Below the pieces are notes generated by a model. The model was not told the origin of the DNA, searched no databases, and saw only the letters and a program-made list of their open reading frames with translations. From Byssovorax sp. (GTDB lineage: Bacteria; Myxococcota_A; Polyangia; Polyangiales; Polyangiaceae): a stretch of DNA of 45,244 bases. Location: contig JANYGI010000101.1 in the NCBI GenBank assembly GCA_025362495.1, positions 1 through 45,244 on the forward strand, in the 5' to 3' direction. Shown one piece after another: positions 15,007-23,200 of this stretch. The position numbers and the translations under genes were made by a program. How positions within the stretch are numbered: position 1 is the stretch's first letter; the number at the start of each line of letters is the position of its first letter.

Positions 15007-16350
15007 ATGATCGACGTGGTCATGCCCCAGCTCGGAGAGAGCGTCGCCGAGGGCACCGTGACGAAATGGCTGGTGCGTGAGGGCGAGTACGTCAAGCGCG
15101 ACCAGACTTTGCTGCAAGTCGCGACTGACAAGGCCGACACCGAGATCCCGTCGCCCGCGGACGGCGTGGTGACGACCCTCGCCGTGGCCGAAGGGACGGT
15201 CGTCGCCAAGCAAGGACTTCTCTGTAGAATCGACGAAACGGCTCAAAAACCCGAGGGACAGCCCGAAGCGAAGGCGCCGAGCAAGGCGCCCGAGGCCCGC
15301 GCCGCGACGACCAACGGCGAGACGGCCCACGCGACCGCCGCCGCTCACCCGTCGGTCGCTCCCGCGGCTCCGCTGACGTCGCCGTCGACGCGCAAGCTCG
15401 CGCACGAGATGGGCGTGGACATCAACCGCGTGCAGCCGACCGGCGAGCGCGGCCGCGTCACGCGCGACGACCTCGTGCGCGCCGTCGGCCAGACGAGCTC
15501 GCCTGTCGCGCAGAGCGAGCCGAAGGCGCCCGCGGCGACGCCCGCGACCGTCGAGCTCTCGCAGCTCATCCAGGCCGGCGGCGGGTTCGTCCCGCCGATC
15601 CCCGGCGTGGGCTACGGCGCCTACAAGGTGCCGGCGTACGTGCAGAAGGCGGGCGACGAGGTGATCCCGTTCAACCGCCGCCGCCGGATCACCGCCGACC
15701 ACATGGTCTATTCGAAGGCCACGTCGCCGCACGTGGTCACGGTGGCCGAGGTCGACATCCACGCGACGAACAAGCTGCGCGAGGAGCACAAGGACCGCTT
15801 CAAGAAGTCCGGCGTGCCGCTGACGTTCCTCTCGTTCATCTGCGCCGCGACGGTGAAGGCGCTGCGCGAGCACCCGCAGGTGAACGCCCGCGTGCTCGAC
15901 AACTCGTACGCGATCCTCCGCGACGTGAACCTCGGCGTCGCCGTCGACACCACCGGCGGCCTGATCGTGCCGAGCATCAAGAACGCCGATCGCCTCTCGC
16001 TCCGCGGCATGGCGCAGAGCATCGACGAGCTCGCCGGCCGGGCGCGCTCGGGCAAGATTACCGCGGACGATCTCGCCGGCACGACGTTCACGGTGTCGAA
16101 CCCGGGCCTGAAGGGGAACCTCTTCGGCGGCGCGATCATCTCGCAGCCGAACGCGGGGATCCTTCGCATGGGCGAGATCAAGAAGCGCGTCGTCGTCGTC
16201 ACCCAGAACGGCGAGGACTCGATCGCCATCCATCCCGTGATGTACATCGCGTTCTCGTACGACCACCGGATCATCGACGGCGTGCTCGCAAACTCCTTCC
16301 TCTGGCGCGTCGGGGACATCCTGAGCCGCGCCGAATTCGAGGTGGCCTGA
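15007..16350 (+). CDS. 2-oxo acid dehydrogenase complex E2 (dihydrolipoamide acyltransferase)
   Basis: This 447-residue protein has one lipoyl domain (residues 1-76, lipoylated Lys42 in TDKAD), a Pro/Ala/Lys linker, and a peripheral subunit-binding domain at about 125-160 (SPSTRKLAHEMGVD, TGERGRVTRDDL). A second linker is followed by the acyltransferase domain (about 215-447), whose active site is SYDHRIIDG with His420 and Asp424. It transfers an acyl group from lipoate to CoA in a 2-oxo acid dehydrogenase complex. Sequence around TSPHVVTVAEVD and the single lipoyl domain fit the branched-chain or 2-oxoglutarate type; which one cannot be settled because no E1 or E3 gene is here. It overlaps glyA by one base (TGATG), so translational coupling is likely. 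Confidence 0.93.
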   Translation: MIDVVMPQLGESVAEGTVTKWLVREGEYVKRDQTLLQVATDKADTEIPSPADGVVTTLAVAEGTVVAKQGLLCRIDETAQKPEGQPEAKAPSKAPEARAATTNGETAHATAAAHPSVAPAAPLTSPSTRKLAHEMGVDINRVQPTGERGRVTRDDLVRAVGQTSSPVAQSEPKAPAATPATVELSQLIQAGGGFVPPIPGVGYGAYKVPAYVQKAGDEVIPFNRRRRITADHMVYSKATSPHVVTVAEVDIHATNKLREEHKDRFKKSGVPLTFLSFICAATVKALREHPQVNARVLDNSYAILRDVNLGVAVDTTGGLIVPSIKNADRLSLRGMAQSIDELAGRARSGKITADDLAGTTFTVSNPGLKGNLFGGAIISQPNAGILRMGEIKKRVVVVTQNGEDSIAIHPVMYIAFSYDHRIIDGVLANSFLWRVGDILSRAEFEVA

Positions 16351-17618
16351 TGAACACGAATCCGCACCCGGGCATGGCCCGCCTCGCCGAGACCGATCCC
16401 GAGATCGCGGCGCTGATCACCGCCGAAGAGCGCTACGAGAACGACACGATCCGCCTGATCGCCAGCGAGAACTACACCTCGCGCGCGGTGCTCGAGGCGA
16501 CGGGCTCGGTGCTCACGAACAAGTACTCCGAGGGGTACGCGCACAAGCGGTACTACGAGGGCCAGAAGCAGATCGACCAGGTCGAAGAGCTGGCGATCAG
16601 CCGCATGAAGGCCATCTTCGGCGCCGAGCACGTCAACGTGCAGCCCTACTCGGGCAGCCCCGCGAACCTCGCGGTGTACCTGGCCTTCGTGAAGCCGGGC
16701 GAGACGATCATGGGCCTGGGCCTCCCCGCGGGCGGGCACTTGACCCACGGCTGGAATGTGTCCATCACCGGGAAATTCTTCAAGAGCGTCGCGTACGGCG
16801 TGCGCGAGAGCGATCACCGGATCGACATGGATCAGGTGCGCGCGCTGGCGAAGGAGCATCAGCCGAAGCTGATCTGGTGCGGCACGACGGCGTACCCGCG
16901 CACGGTCGATTTCGCGGCGTTCCGATCGATCGCCGACGAGGTCGGGGCGGTGCTCGCGGCCGACATCGCGCACATCGCGGGCCTCGTCGCCGGTGGCGCG
17001 CACCCGTCGCCGATCGGCATCGCCGACGTGGTGACGATGACCACGCACAAGACCTTCCGCGGCCCGCGCGGCGCGGCGATCATGTGCAAGGCGCAGCATG
17101 CGTCGGCGATCGATCGCGCGGTGTTCCCCGGCCTGCAGGGCGGCCCGCACAACGGGACGACGGCGGCCATCGCGGTCGCCGCGAAGGAGGCGATGGCGCC
17201 CTCGTTCAAGGACTACGCACACGGCGTGGTGGCGAACGCGAAGGTGCTGGCCAAAGCGCTCGAGGAGAAGGGCTTCCGCCTGATCACCGGCGGGACCGAC
17301 AATCACCTCTTGCTGATCGATCTGACGCCGAAGGGCATCGCCGGGAAGCCGTACGCGCAGGCGCTGGAGAAGGCCGGGATCGTGGCCAACTACAACTCGA
17401 TCCCGTTCGATCCGCGGAAACCCTTCGATCCCTCTGGCGTGCGCCTCGGGACGCCGTCGGTGACGTCGCGCAACATGGGCGCAGCCGAGATGGTGAAGAT
17501 CGCCGAGTGGATGGACCAGGTGGCGCAGCACGCCGGCGACGAGGCGAAGCTCGCCAGCATCGCGGCCGACGTGAAGGCCCTTTGCGGGCAGTTCCCGGCG
17601 CCGGGGATCGCGCAGTAA
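16350..17618 (+). CDS. glyA: Serine hydroxymethyltransferase
   Basis: This is a 422-residue PLP enzyme interconverting serine plus tetrahydrofolate and glycine plus methylene-THF in the cytoplasm. It has LIASENYTS at the N-terminus, the substrate-binding stretch NKYSEGYAHKRYYEG, and DIAHIAGLVAGG with the PLP-nitrogen Asp. PLP Lys234 lies in TTHKTFRGPRGA, and GVRLGTPSVTSRNMG near the end binds the carboxylate. Length is typical for bacterial GlyA. Several family positions read like the eukaryotic-type form: QPYSGSPANLAVY in place of QPHSGxQAN, LPAGGHLTHG, and FPGLQGGPHNGTTAA. The start overlaps the E2 stop (TGATG), with GAGGTGG just upstream. A strong terminator follows. Confidence 0.97.
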   Translation: MNTNPHPGMARLAETDPEIAALITAEERYENDTIRLIASENYTSRAVLEATGSVLTNKYSEGYAHKRYYEGQKQIDQVEELAISRMKAIFGAEHVNVQPYSGSPANLAVYLAFVKPGETIMGLGLPAGGHLTHGWNVSITGKFFKSVAYGVRESDHRIDMDQVRALAKEHQPKLIWCGTTAYPRTVDFAAFRSIADEVGAVLAADIAHIAGLVAGGAHPSPIGIADVVTMTTHKTFRGPRGAAIMCKAQHASAIDRAVFPGLQGGPHNGTTAAIAVAAKEAMAPSFKDYAHGVVANAKVLAKALEEKGFRLITGGTDNHLLLIDLTPKGIAGKPYAQALEKAGIVANYNSIPFDPRKPFDPSGVRLGTPSVTSRNMGAAEMVKIAEWMDQVAQHAGDEAKLASIAADVKALCGQFPAPGIAQ

Positions 17619-17641
17619 CCGCGGCTTCGAGCGGCAGGAAT

Positions 17642-17682
17642 GAATGAGGCGGGCTGCCCTTTCCAGGGCGCCCGCCTCATTC
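17642..17682. terminator. Strong hairpin terminator between convergent genes
   Basis: The arms gaatgaggcgggc and gcccgcctcattc pair around an inner gccc/gggc stem with a ttcca-type loop, giving one long GC-rich hairpin. It lies 23 bp after the glyA stop and about 40 bp from the stop of the convergent lipoprotein gene. The T tract on the plus side is short (cgttt), so it may serve both directions, perhaps with little strand preference. Confidence 0.75.
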
Positions 17683-17723
17683 GTTTGAGAAGTGACGAGT
17701 CCGGCTCTACGGACGTGACGCGA

Positions 17724-18557
17724 TCACTTCGAGTAGAGCTGACTGGCAATCACGCCCTGGCCGCGAGTGGCCTTGACGACGTACTTGGCGTTGATGCCGA
17801 AGGGGAAGCTCCACTTGTAGCAATTGCCGCGGCCGCCGAGCGAGGCGCTGGAGCCGGTGCCCTGGTCCTGGGCGAGGACGCCCGAGGCCTGCGGGATCGG
17901 GGTGACGGCGACGATGGAGATGTCGACCTCCTGCACGCCGGCGCCCACGGCGAGGACGCTGTAGCACTTGTTGGGCAGCATCTGGAACGGCTGCTCCAGC
18001 GTCTGGCCCTCTTTGAACTGACCGGCTGCGACCTGGCCCTCACGCGCCATTCCGGGGGCCTCTTGCTGCGAGAAGGCCATGAGCGGCACCGTGGCGACGC
18101 TGGCGAAGTTCGGATCGATCGCCGTGGCCGCGCCGGAGGAGGGCTGTCCCCCGGGAGCCGGCGTGGCGCCGGGCGTGGTGGGCATCCCCGGGATCGGGAA
18201 GGGCCACTGGAAGCCGCCGGGCGCCGCCGGCGCGGGCTGCTGCGCGTTGGGATCGGTGCCGGGCGTCGTCGGCGCGGGCTGCTGCGGGAACGACGGGTTG
18301 GTCGGCGCGGGCTGCTGGTACGTGGGCGCGGGCTGCTGGTAGCCGGGCTGCTGCGGATACCCGGGCTGCTGCTGATACCCAGGCTGCTGCGGATAGCCGG
18401 GCTGCTGCTGATAGCCGGGCTGCTGGCCGGCCGGGTACGTCCCAGGGGTGGCGGACCCCTGAGTGGAGTCGCGTCCGCCCATGCAACCGGCGGAGAACGA
18501 GGACGCGAGGATCAGGGCACACGTGAGGGCGGCGCGGGAGCCAACGATGGGGAGCAA
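17724..18557 (-). CDS. Predicted lipoprotein with PGY/QQ repeats
   Basis: This 277-residue protein starts at a TTG (18557) that is well supported by AGGAGG 6 nt upstream. The signal peptide (residues 1-24) ends in FSAGC with lipidation Cys25. Residues 40-130 are low complexity: a six-residue PGY-QQQ/PQQ repeat, then repeats of QQPAPT, probably an extended linker. The C-terminal domain (about 150-277) contains two cysteines, one in NKCYSVLAVGAGVQEVDISI and one in GRGNCYKWSFPFG, and ends KYVVKATRGQGVIASQLYSK. The ending is clearly related to that of the next lipoprotein on the same strand (18757-19371), so the two are paralogues on different linkers. The function is unknown; it is probably surface- or periplasm-exposed. 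Confidence 0.88.
   Translation of the reverse strand: MLPIVGSRAALTCALILASSFSAGCMGGRDSTQGSATPGTYPAGQQPGYQQQPGYPQQPGYQQQPGYPQQPGYQQPAPTYQQPAPTNPSFPQQPAPTTPGTDPNAQQPAPAAPGGFQWPFPIPGMPTTPGATPAPGGQPSSGAATAIDPNFASVATVPLMAFSQQEAPGMAREGQVAAGQFKEGQTLEQPFQMLPNKCYSVLAVGAGVQEVDISIVAVTPIPQASGVLAQDQGTGSSASLGGRGNCYKWSFPFGINAKYVVKATRGQGVIASQLYSK
18336..18419 (-). repeat. In-frame tandem repeat inside the lipoprotein gene
   Basis: Residues 47-74 are five PGY units with spacers alternating QQQ and PQQ. At the DNA level this is an 18-bp unit nested in a 36-bp one. The repeat could change length by slippage. Confidence 0.75.
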
Positions 18558-18756
18558 GGCAACCTCCTGGGGAGTTGAAGCCTCCGTCCTCTCCCATCGC
18601 GGCCCCCCGGGCGCAACAGCGCAGGAAGGCGGGAAGGGTGAGTCGGGGTGGGCAGCGGTTCCTCGGTCTTTGACGCGCAGGGGTCGGGACTCATCGATTC
18701 GAGCACCATTTCGCCGCGATCATGCCGTTGAAGTGTGAGCAGAGGCGCTCGGCGGG

Positions 18757-19371
18757 CTACTTCTTCTTCCTGTAGACCTGCGCGGCGACGGGGCCGGCGC
18801 CGGCTTTGGACTTCACGATCAGCTTGACCTGCGCCGGGATCGGCCACGGCCAGACGTAGCAGTTGCCCTTCGAGGCCATCGCGCCCTTCTCGCCCGTCTC
18901 GGTGTCGACGAGGAGCGGGCGCTGGGCCATCGCCGCGAGGTTGGGCGCGAGGGCCATGCCGCCCGAGAGATCGATCTCGAGGGACATGTCGACCTCGGTC
19001 ACCGGCGGGAGCGACTGCGCGAGGAAGGTGTAGCAGTAGCCCTGCTCGAGCAGGAACATCGGCCCGTTGACGGGCTGCGCCTCGGGGACGACGCCGCAGA
19101 GGGGCGCGCCATCCGGCTTCATCCCCGGGGCTTCGGTGGTGGCGCGACCCTGGAGCGTCGTCGTCATGGCGAGGGTCTGGACCGGATCGCACGGCCCGGT
19201 GGCAGCCGCGGGCGGGCCAGCGTCGACCACGGGCGGCGGCGGAGGCGGCGGGCCGGCATCGACGGTGGGCTCGGGCGCGAACTTCGGTGCGGAGCCGCAT
19301 CCGGACGCGATGACCGAGAGCGCCGCTACGGGCGCGAGCACGCCGACCAACCACCACTTGCCCATCGTCAT
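18757..19371 (-). CDS. Predicted lipoprotein, paralogue of its downstream neighbour
   Basis: This is a 204-residue protein from the ATG at 19371 (a second in-frame ATG lies at 19365). The signal peptide is hydrophobic to IASGC with lipidation Cys25. A short Pro-rich linker follows (DAGPPPPPPPVVDAGPP). The C-terminal domain has GYCYTFLAQSLPPVTEVDMSL, then KGNCYVWPWPIPAQVKLIV and a final AGAGPVAAQVYRKKK. This matches the layout of the larger lipoprotein next to it: a cysteine in a CY motif, EVD strand, GNCY-x-W, hydrophobic strand, VAAQVY/IASQLY. The C-terminal lysines are unusual for this pair. The two genes are separated by 199 bp, so they may have separate promoters. Confidence 0.87.
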   Translation of the reverse strand: MTMGKWWLVGVLAPVAALSVIASGCGSAPKFAPEPTVDAGPPPPPPPVVDAGPPAAATGPCDPVQTLAMTTTLQGRATTEAPGMKPDGAPLCGVVPEAQPVNGPMFLLEQGYCYTFLAQSLPPVTEVDMSLEIDLSGGMALAPNLAAMAQRPLLVDTETGEKGAMASKGNCYVWPWPIPAQVKLIVKSKAGAGPVAAQVYRKKK

Positions 19372-19453
19372 ACAAAGCCTCCCACGCGCGTCAGTGTTCG
19401 CGGCCGACGGAACGGCAGCGCCCGCCGTTCTACTACACTCCTCGAAACAAAAC

Positions 19454-19483
19454 GCGAACGGCCACGTTTCCGTGGCCGTTCGC
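19454..19483 (-). terminator. Rho-independent terminator of the HU-like gene
   Basis: A perfect 13-bp stem (gcgaacggccacg, 19454-19466, with its complement 19471-19483) and a 4-nt loop are followed on the minus strand by GTTTTGTTTC. It is 54 bp past the stop of the HU-like gene, in the correct orientation. Confidence 0.85.
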
Positions 19484-19537
19484 CGTCAGCACGATCGGAA
19501 GGACGGCGCAGTCGCCGCACCTCTCAATCGACAGACC

Positions 19538-19885
19538 TCACGCGAGGGCGTCTTTGATCGCCTTGATCGGGCGGGCGCGGACGGCCTTGCTCGCCGGCTT
19601 CGCGGCGAACGTCATCGGCTGCTTGGTGAAGGGGTTTGTGCCCTGGCGCGCCTTGGTGGCGGGCTTCTTCACGACGCGGAACTTCGCGAAGCCGGGGAGC
19701 GTGAACACGCCCGCCTTCTTCAGCTCGCGGTGGCCGACGTTGATCAGCGACTCGATCACCGTCTTGACCTGCTTGCGGCTCAGCTCCTCGCCGACCGCCT
19801 CGCTGATCGCCTGGATCAGCCCGCTCTTGCTCATCGTCTTCTTGGAGCCGCCCGCAGCCGCGGGCGCCGTCTTCTTCGCTGCCAT
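19538..19885 (-). CDS. HU/IHF-family DNA-binding protein
   Basis: This is a 115-residue protein from the ATG at 19885, preceded by GGAGGAAATC. The open frame upstream to 20092 is not protein-like. A Lys/Ala/Gly-rich 17-residue leader precedes the HU fold: the helical dimerisation part SKSGLIQAISEAVGEELSRK and VKTVIESLINVGHRELKKAG, then GVFTLPGFAKFRVVKKPA. The DNA-clamping beta arm follows with GTNPFTKQPMTF, and the closing helix is AVRARPIKAIKDALA. The family bends DNA non-specifically in the nucleoid. The arm normally reads 'RNPxTG'; here it is TNPFTK. The gene is monocistronic, with its own terminator and a 351-bp upstream gap. Confidence 0.93.
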   Translation of the reverse strand: MAAKKTAPAAAGGSKKTMSKSGLIQAISEAVGEELSRKQVKTVIESLINVGHRELKKAGVFTLPGFAKFRVVKKPATKARQGTNPFTKQPMTFAAKPASKAVRARPIKAIKDALA

Positions 19886-20236
19886 GATTTCCTCCGAGGA
19901 ATTACACGCGTGCAGCGCCTCGCCGCCCGCGCTTGCCGAGGTATACACGGCGTTTGGACCAAAAAAAGCGAAATCTGCGCTGGGAAACTGCGATTTTTGG
20001 ATCGCCGCGCCGCGGGTGCCCCGGGGCGGGCGCCCTCGGCGCGCGAAATCGAGGCCGGCAAAACGCCGGGAAAGCCCTACAAAATAAGGCATTTACGCGA
20101 GGTCACGAGCGCGCGTCGCGCGCTCCGTTATGCGACGGACGGTCCCGCGACGAAACCTTCGTCGGCGGAACCTGCGCGGGATGGCCTTGATTTCTCGGTC
20201 GCTTTGGTATGCGCGCGACGCGCGGCGCGCTCGTCG
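19886..20236. other. Intergenic region, HU promoter side, and 3' end of the TPR gene
   Basis: These 351 bp have no plausible gene. An AT-rich patch at 19955-20000, unusual in this GC-rich DNA, lies 70-115 bp upstream of the HU start and probably holds its promoter (TATACC on the minus strand near 19945 is a possible -10; no good -35 was found). A 19-bp quasi-palindrome (gagcgcgcg, t, cgcgcgctc; 20107-20125) and a 7-bp hairpin (20148-20164) lie downstream of the TPR gene but lack T tracts. Confidence 0.4.
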
Positions 20237-23200
20237 TCAGCCCGCGCGGAGCTGTTCGAGGAGGTGGCGCGCGCCCTCGTGCGTGGCGTCGTCGGCCACC
20301 GCTTTGTCGATCATGAGGCGCGCTTTGCGGCGATCGCCCTGCGCGACGGCGATGCGCGCGAGCTGGAAATACGCGTGCGCGCGCGCGACGAGCGGCACGC
20401 CTTCGGTCGATCCCGAAGGCGAGAGCTTCATCAGCGTCGCGCCGCGGTAGGCGCGCGAGGCGAGCTCGAGATCCTTGAGCTCGATCGCCAGCTCGCCGAG
20501 CTCCATCGCCAGGGCCGCGTTCTGCGGATCGCCTTCAAAGCTGCGGGTCAGCGCCGCGAGCGCGGCGGCGCGATCGCCGACGGAGAGCTCGAGCTGGGCG
20601 CGCTTGCGGTGCACGGCGGCGAGCTGCTTCGAGCGGCGGCCCTTGTGCGCCGCGACGGCGATGTCGAGGAGCGTCCGCGCGTCGCCGCCGCGGCCGATGA
20701 GCACGTACGCGTCCGCGAGGAGCAGGAGGATCTCTTGCTCGTCGGCGCGCGGGCCCGCGGACGGAGGCTGCGGCGCGAGGAGCGAGCGCGCCTCTTCGAG
20801 GACGGCCGCGGCGTGCGCGGGCGCCTCACCGCCGTCGAGGAGGAGCCGGCCCGCGTGGAGCAAGAGCCCGCATTTCACCGCGGCGTCGGTGGACGCGGCC
20901 GCGTCTTCGAGGATGAGCTGCGCGAGCTCGCGGCCGGCGCCGAGCACGTTGTACACGTCGCGCAGGCGGACACGGACGGCCGCGCTGTGCGGCGCGACGT
21001 CGCGCGCGCGCTCGAGGGCGCTGCGCGCTTCGCCGAGGTGCCCGCCGCGCTCGCAGGCGTCGGCGAGCTTGAGCGCCGCGGCGGTGAGGCCCTCGTCGTC
21101 TTCGAGCGGTAGCAGGCGGAGGTACGCGGCCGTGGCGACGTCCCAGGCGCCATGTTTGTCTTCGAGCGAGGCCAGCGCGCGGAGCGCAGCGCGATCCTGG
21201 CCGTCGGTGCGCGTGAGCTCGACGAGCTCGGCGCGCGCGCGATCGATCTCGCCGGCCATGGAGAGCACCTCGGCGAGGCGGAGGTGGAGCGCGCGGCCGG
21301 CGAGGCGCTCGTCGTTCGAGGTGCCGCGAGGGGCACTGGCCGCGCGTTCGAGGAGGAGGACGAGCTCGCCCGCGTAGCCGCCGCCGCTGCGCCAGTGGGC
21401 CTGCTCGAGGTCGAGGAGAGCCCGGTGCTCGTCGCCCAGCGCCTCGTGGAGCGAGGCGCGCGCGCGGTAGAGCCACGCGTCCTCGGGCGTCACGGCGAGC
21501 GCGATGCCGACGGCCTCGACCGCGCGCGCGTGCTCGCCCAGGGCGCCGTACGCGTCGACGAGCGCGAGGAGGACGTCGCGATCGGTGGGGTCGAGATCGA
21601 GCGCGCGGACGAGGATCGCCGCGGCCCCGGCGGCGTCGCCGGCGCGGCTGCGGAGGATGTCAGCCGCGAGGCAGAGGCTGGCGACGCGGGCGGCCTTCGC
21701 GGGCTGCGCGTCGGCCTCGGCGACGTGGAGCGCGGCGAGCTTGCCCCACGATTCGCTGACCTCGTAGCGACGGATCAGCTCTTCGCGCAGCTCGACGTTG
21801 GTCGGGCAGGCCGCGAAGCCTTGCTCGAGCGCGAGCTCGGCGCCCTCGCCGTCCTCGTGCGCGGCGCGGATCCGCGCGAGGCGCAGCGCGAGCTCGGCCG
21901 CGGGCTCGCCCTGCTCGACGACGAGCAGCTGATCGAGCGCGCTGCCGAGCGCCATCGAGTCTTCGCGTGCCATGCCGATCCGGACGATGGCGCGGAGCAG
22001 ATCCCGGTTCTTGCCGTCCCAGTCGAGGGCCGCATGGTAGAGGTCGAGCGCACCGCCCTCGTCCCACTCCTGCTCCATGAGCGCGCCGAGGCGGAGCGAG
22101 AGCGCGACGATCACCGGGACGTCTTGCCGATCCTTGGCGACGTCGATGCGGCGGCCCAGGACGGCGATCAGCGCCTCTTTGCGGCCGTGTTTTTCGAGCA
22201 GATCGGTGAGGAGCTTCGCGGCGGGGACGGCGGTGGGATCGTCTTCGACGATCTCTTCGAGCAGCGTTATCGCGCGCAGCTCGTCGTCGACCATCACCAT
22301 GCGCGCGCGCTCGAGGCGGAGCTCGGCGCGCTCGGCGGCGGAGTCGAGGATCTTCGCGGTCTCGTCGAGGAGCACGGCGAGGCGATCGCGATCGCCGAGG
22401 CGACGGTAGACCTCGGCGAGGGGCTGCCAGATCTCGCGCTCGGCGGGCTCGCGCGAGCGCAGCTCTTCGAGGATGCGCGCCGCGGTGGCGAGATCGACGA
22501 GCGGCCCCGCGGCGATGCCCGCGGCCTCGAGGAGCAGGGCGCGCTCGCGCTCGGGCTCGGCGGCGCGAGCGGCGCGCTCCTTCAGCGTCACGGCGTCGGC
22601 GAGGCGCCCGTCTTCGAGGCGACGCTCGGCGAGCAGGGAGATCGCCCAGCCAAACGCGGCGTCACCCACCGACTCGGCGCGGCTGATGGCCTTCTCGAGC
22701 AGCGACTCGACCAGGGGTCGATCGCCGAGGCGATCGGCGATGGCCACGGCCTCTTCGATCTGGCTGGAGTCGAGGCGACGCGATTCGCCGGCCCGGGGCT
22801 CGCACTCCCAGAGCAGGAGGAGGGCCTCGACGAGGAGGCGATCGCGGCCGGTTTCCCGGGCGAAATGCTCGAGCGCCGCGAGCACGGGCGCGCTCCCGGG
22901 CGCGATCGCGAGGGCGCCGCGGAGCAGGGACTCGGCGCGATCGTTCTGCGGATCGGCGGCCAGGGCGCGGTCGAGGAGCTCGGTCGCCGCGGCGTGCTGG
23001 GAGGGATCCGCGAGGCGGAGCGCCGCGAGGCGGTAGAGCGGCTCGGCCGCGGCGGGGCCGTCGGCCGCGCGCGCGATCTGCTTTTCGAGGAGCTCGGCGA
23101 GGGCGGCGGTGTCGCCGCGCAGCTCGTGGATGCGTGCGAGCGCGGCGCGGACGCCGTCGAGGCGCGCGCTGTCGCCGTCGGGCTCGAGCAGCGCTTCGGC

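Noticed and set aside
14839-16266. Long N-terminal extension of the SelW-like frame
   Set aside because: The region is antisense to the E2 gene. Only the last 86 codons match a protein fold, and a GTG with a ribosome binding site starts them.
18336-18419. 18/36-bp tandem repeats as a CRISPR or non-coding satellite
   Set aside because: They are in frame and encode PGY-QQ repeats of a lipoprotein with a clear signal peptide.
20107-20164. Quasi-palindrome and hairpin after the TPR gene as its terminator
   Set aside because: Neither is followed by a T tract on the minus strand, and a 1-nt loop palindrome is a common GC-rich accident.
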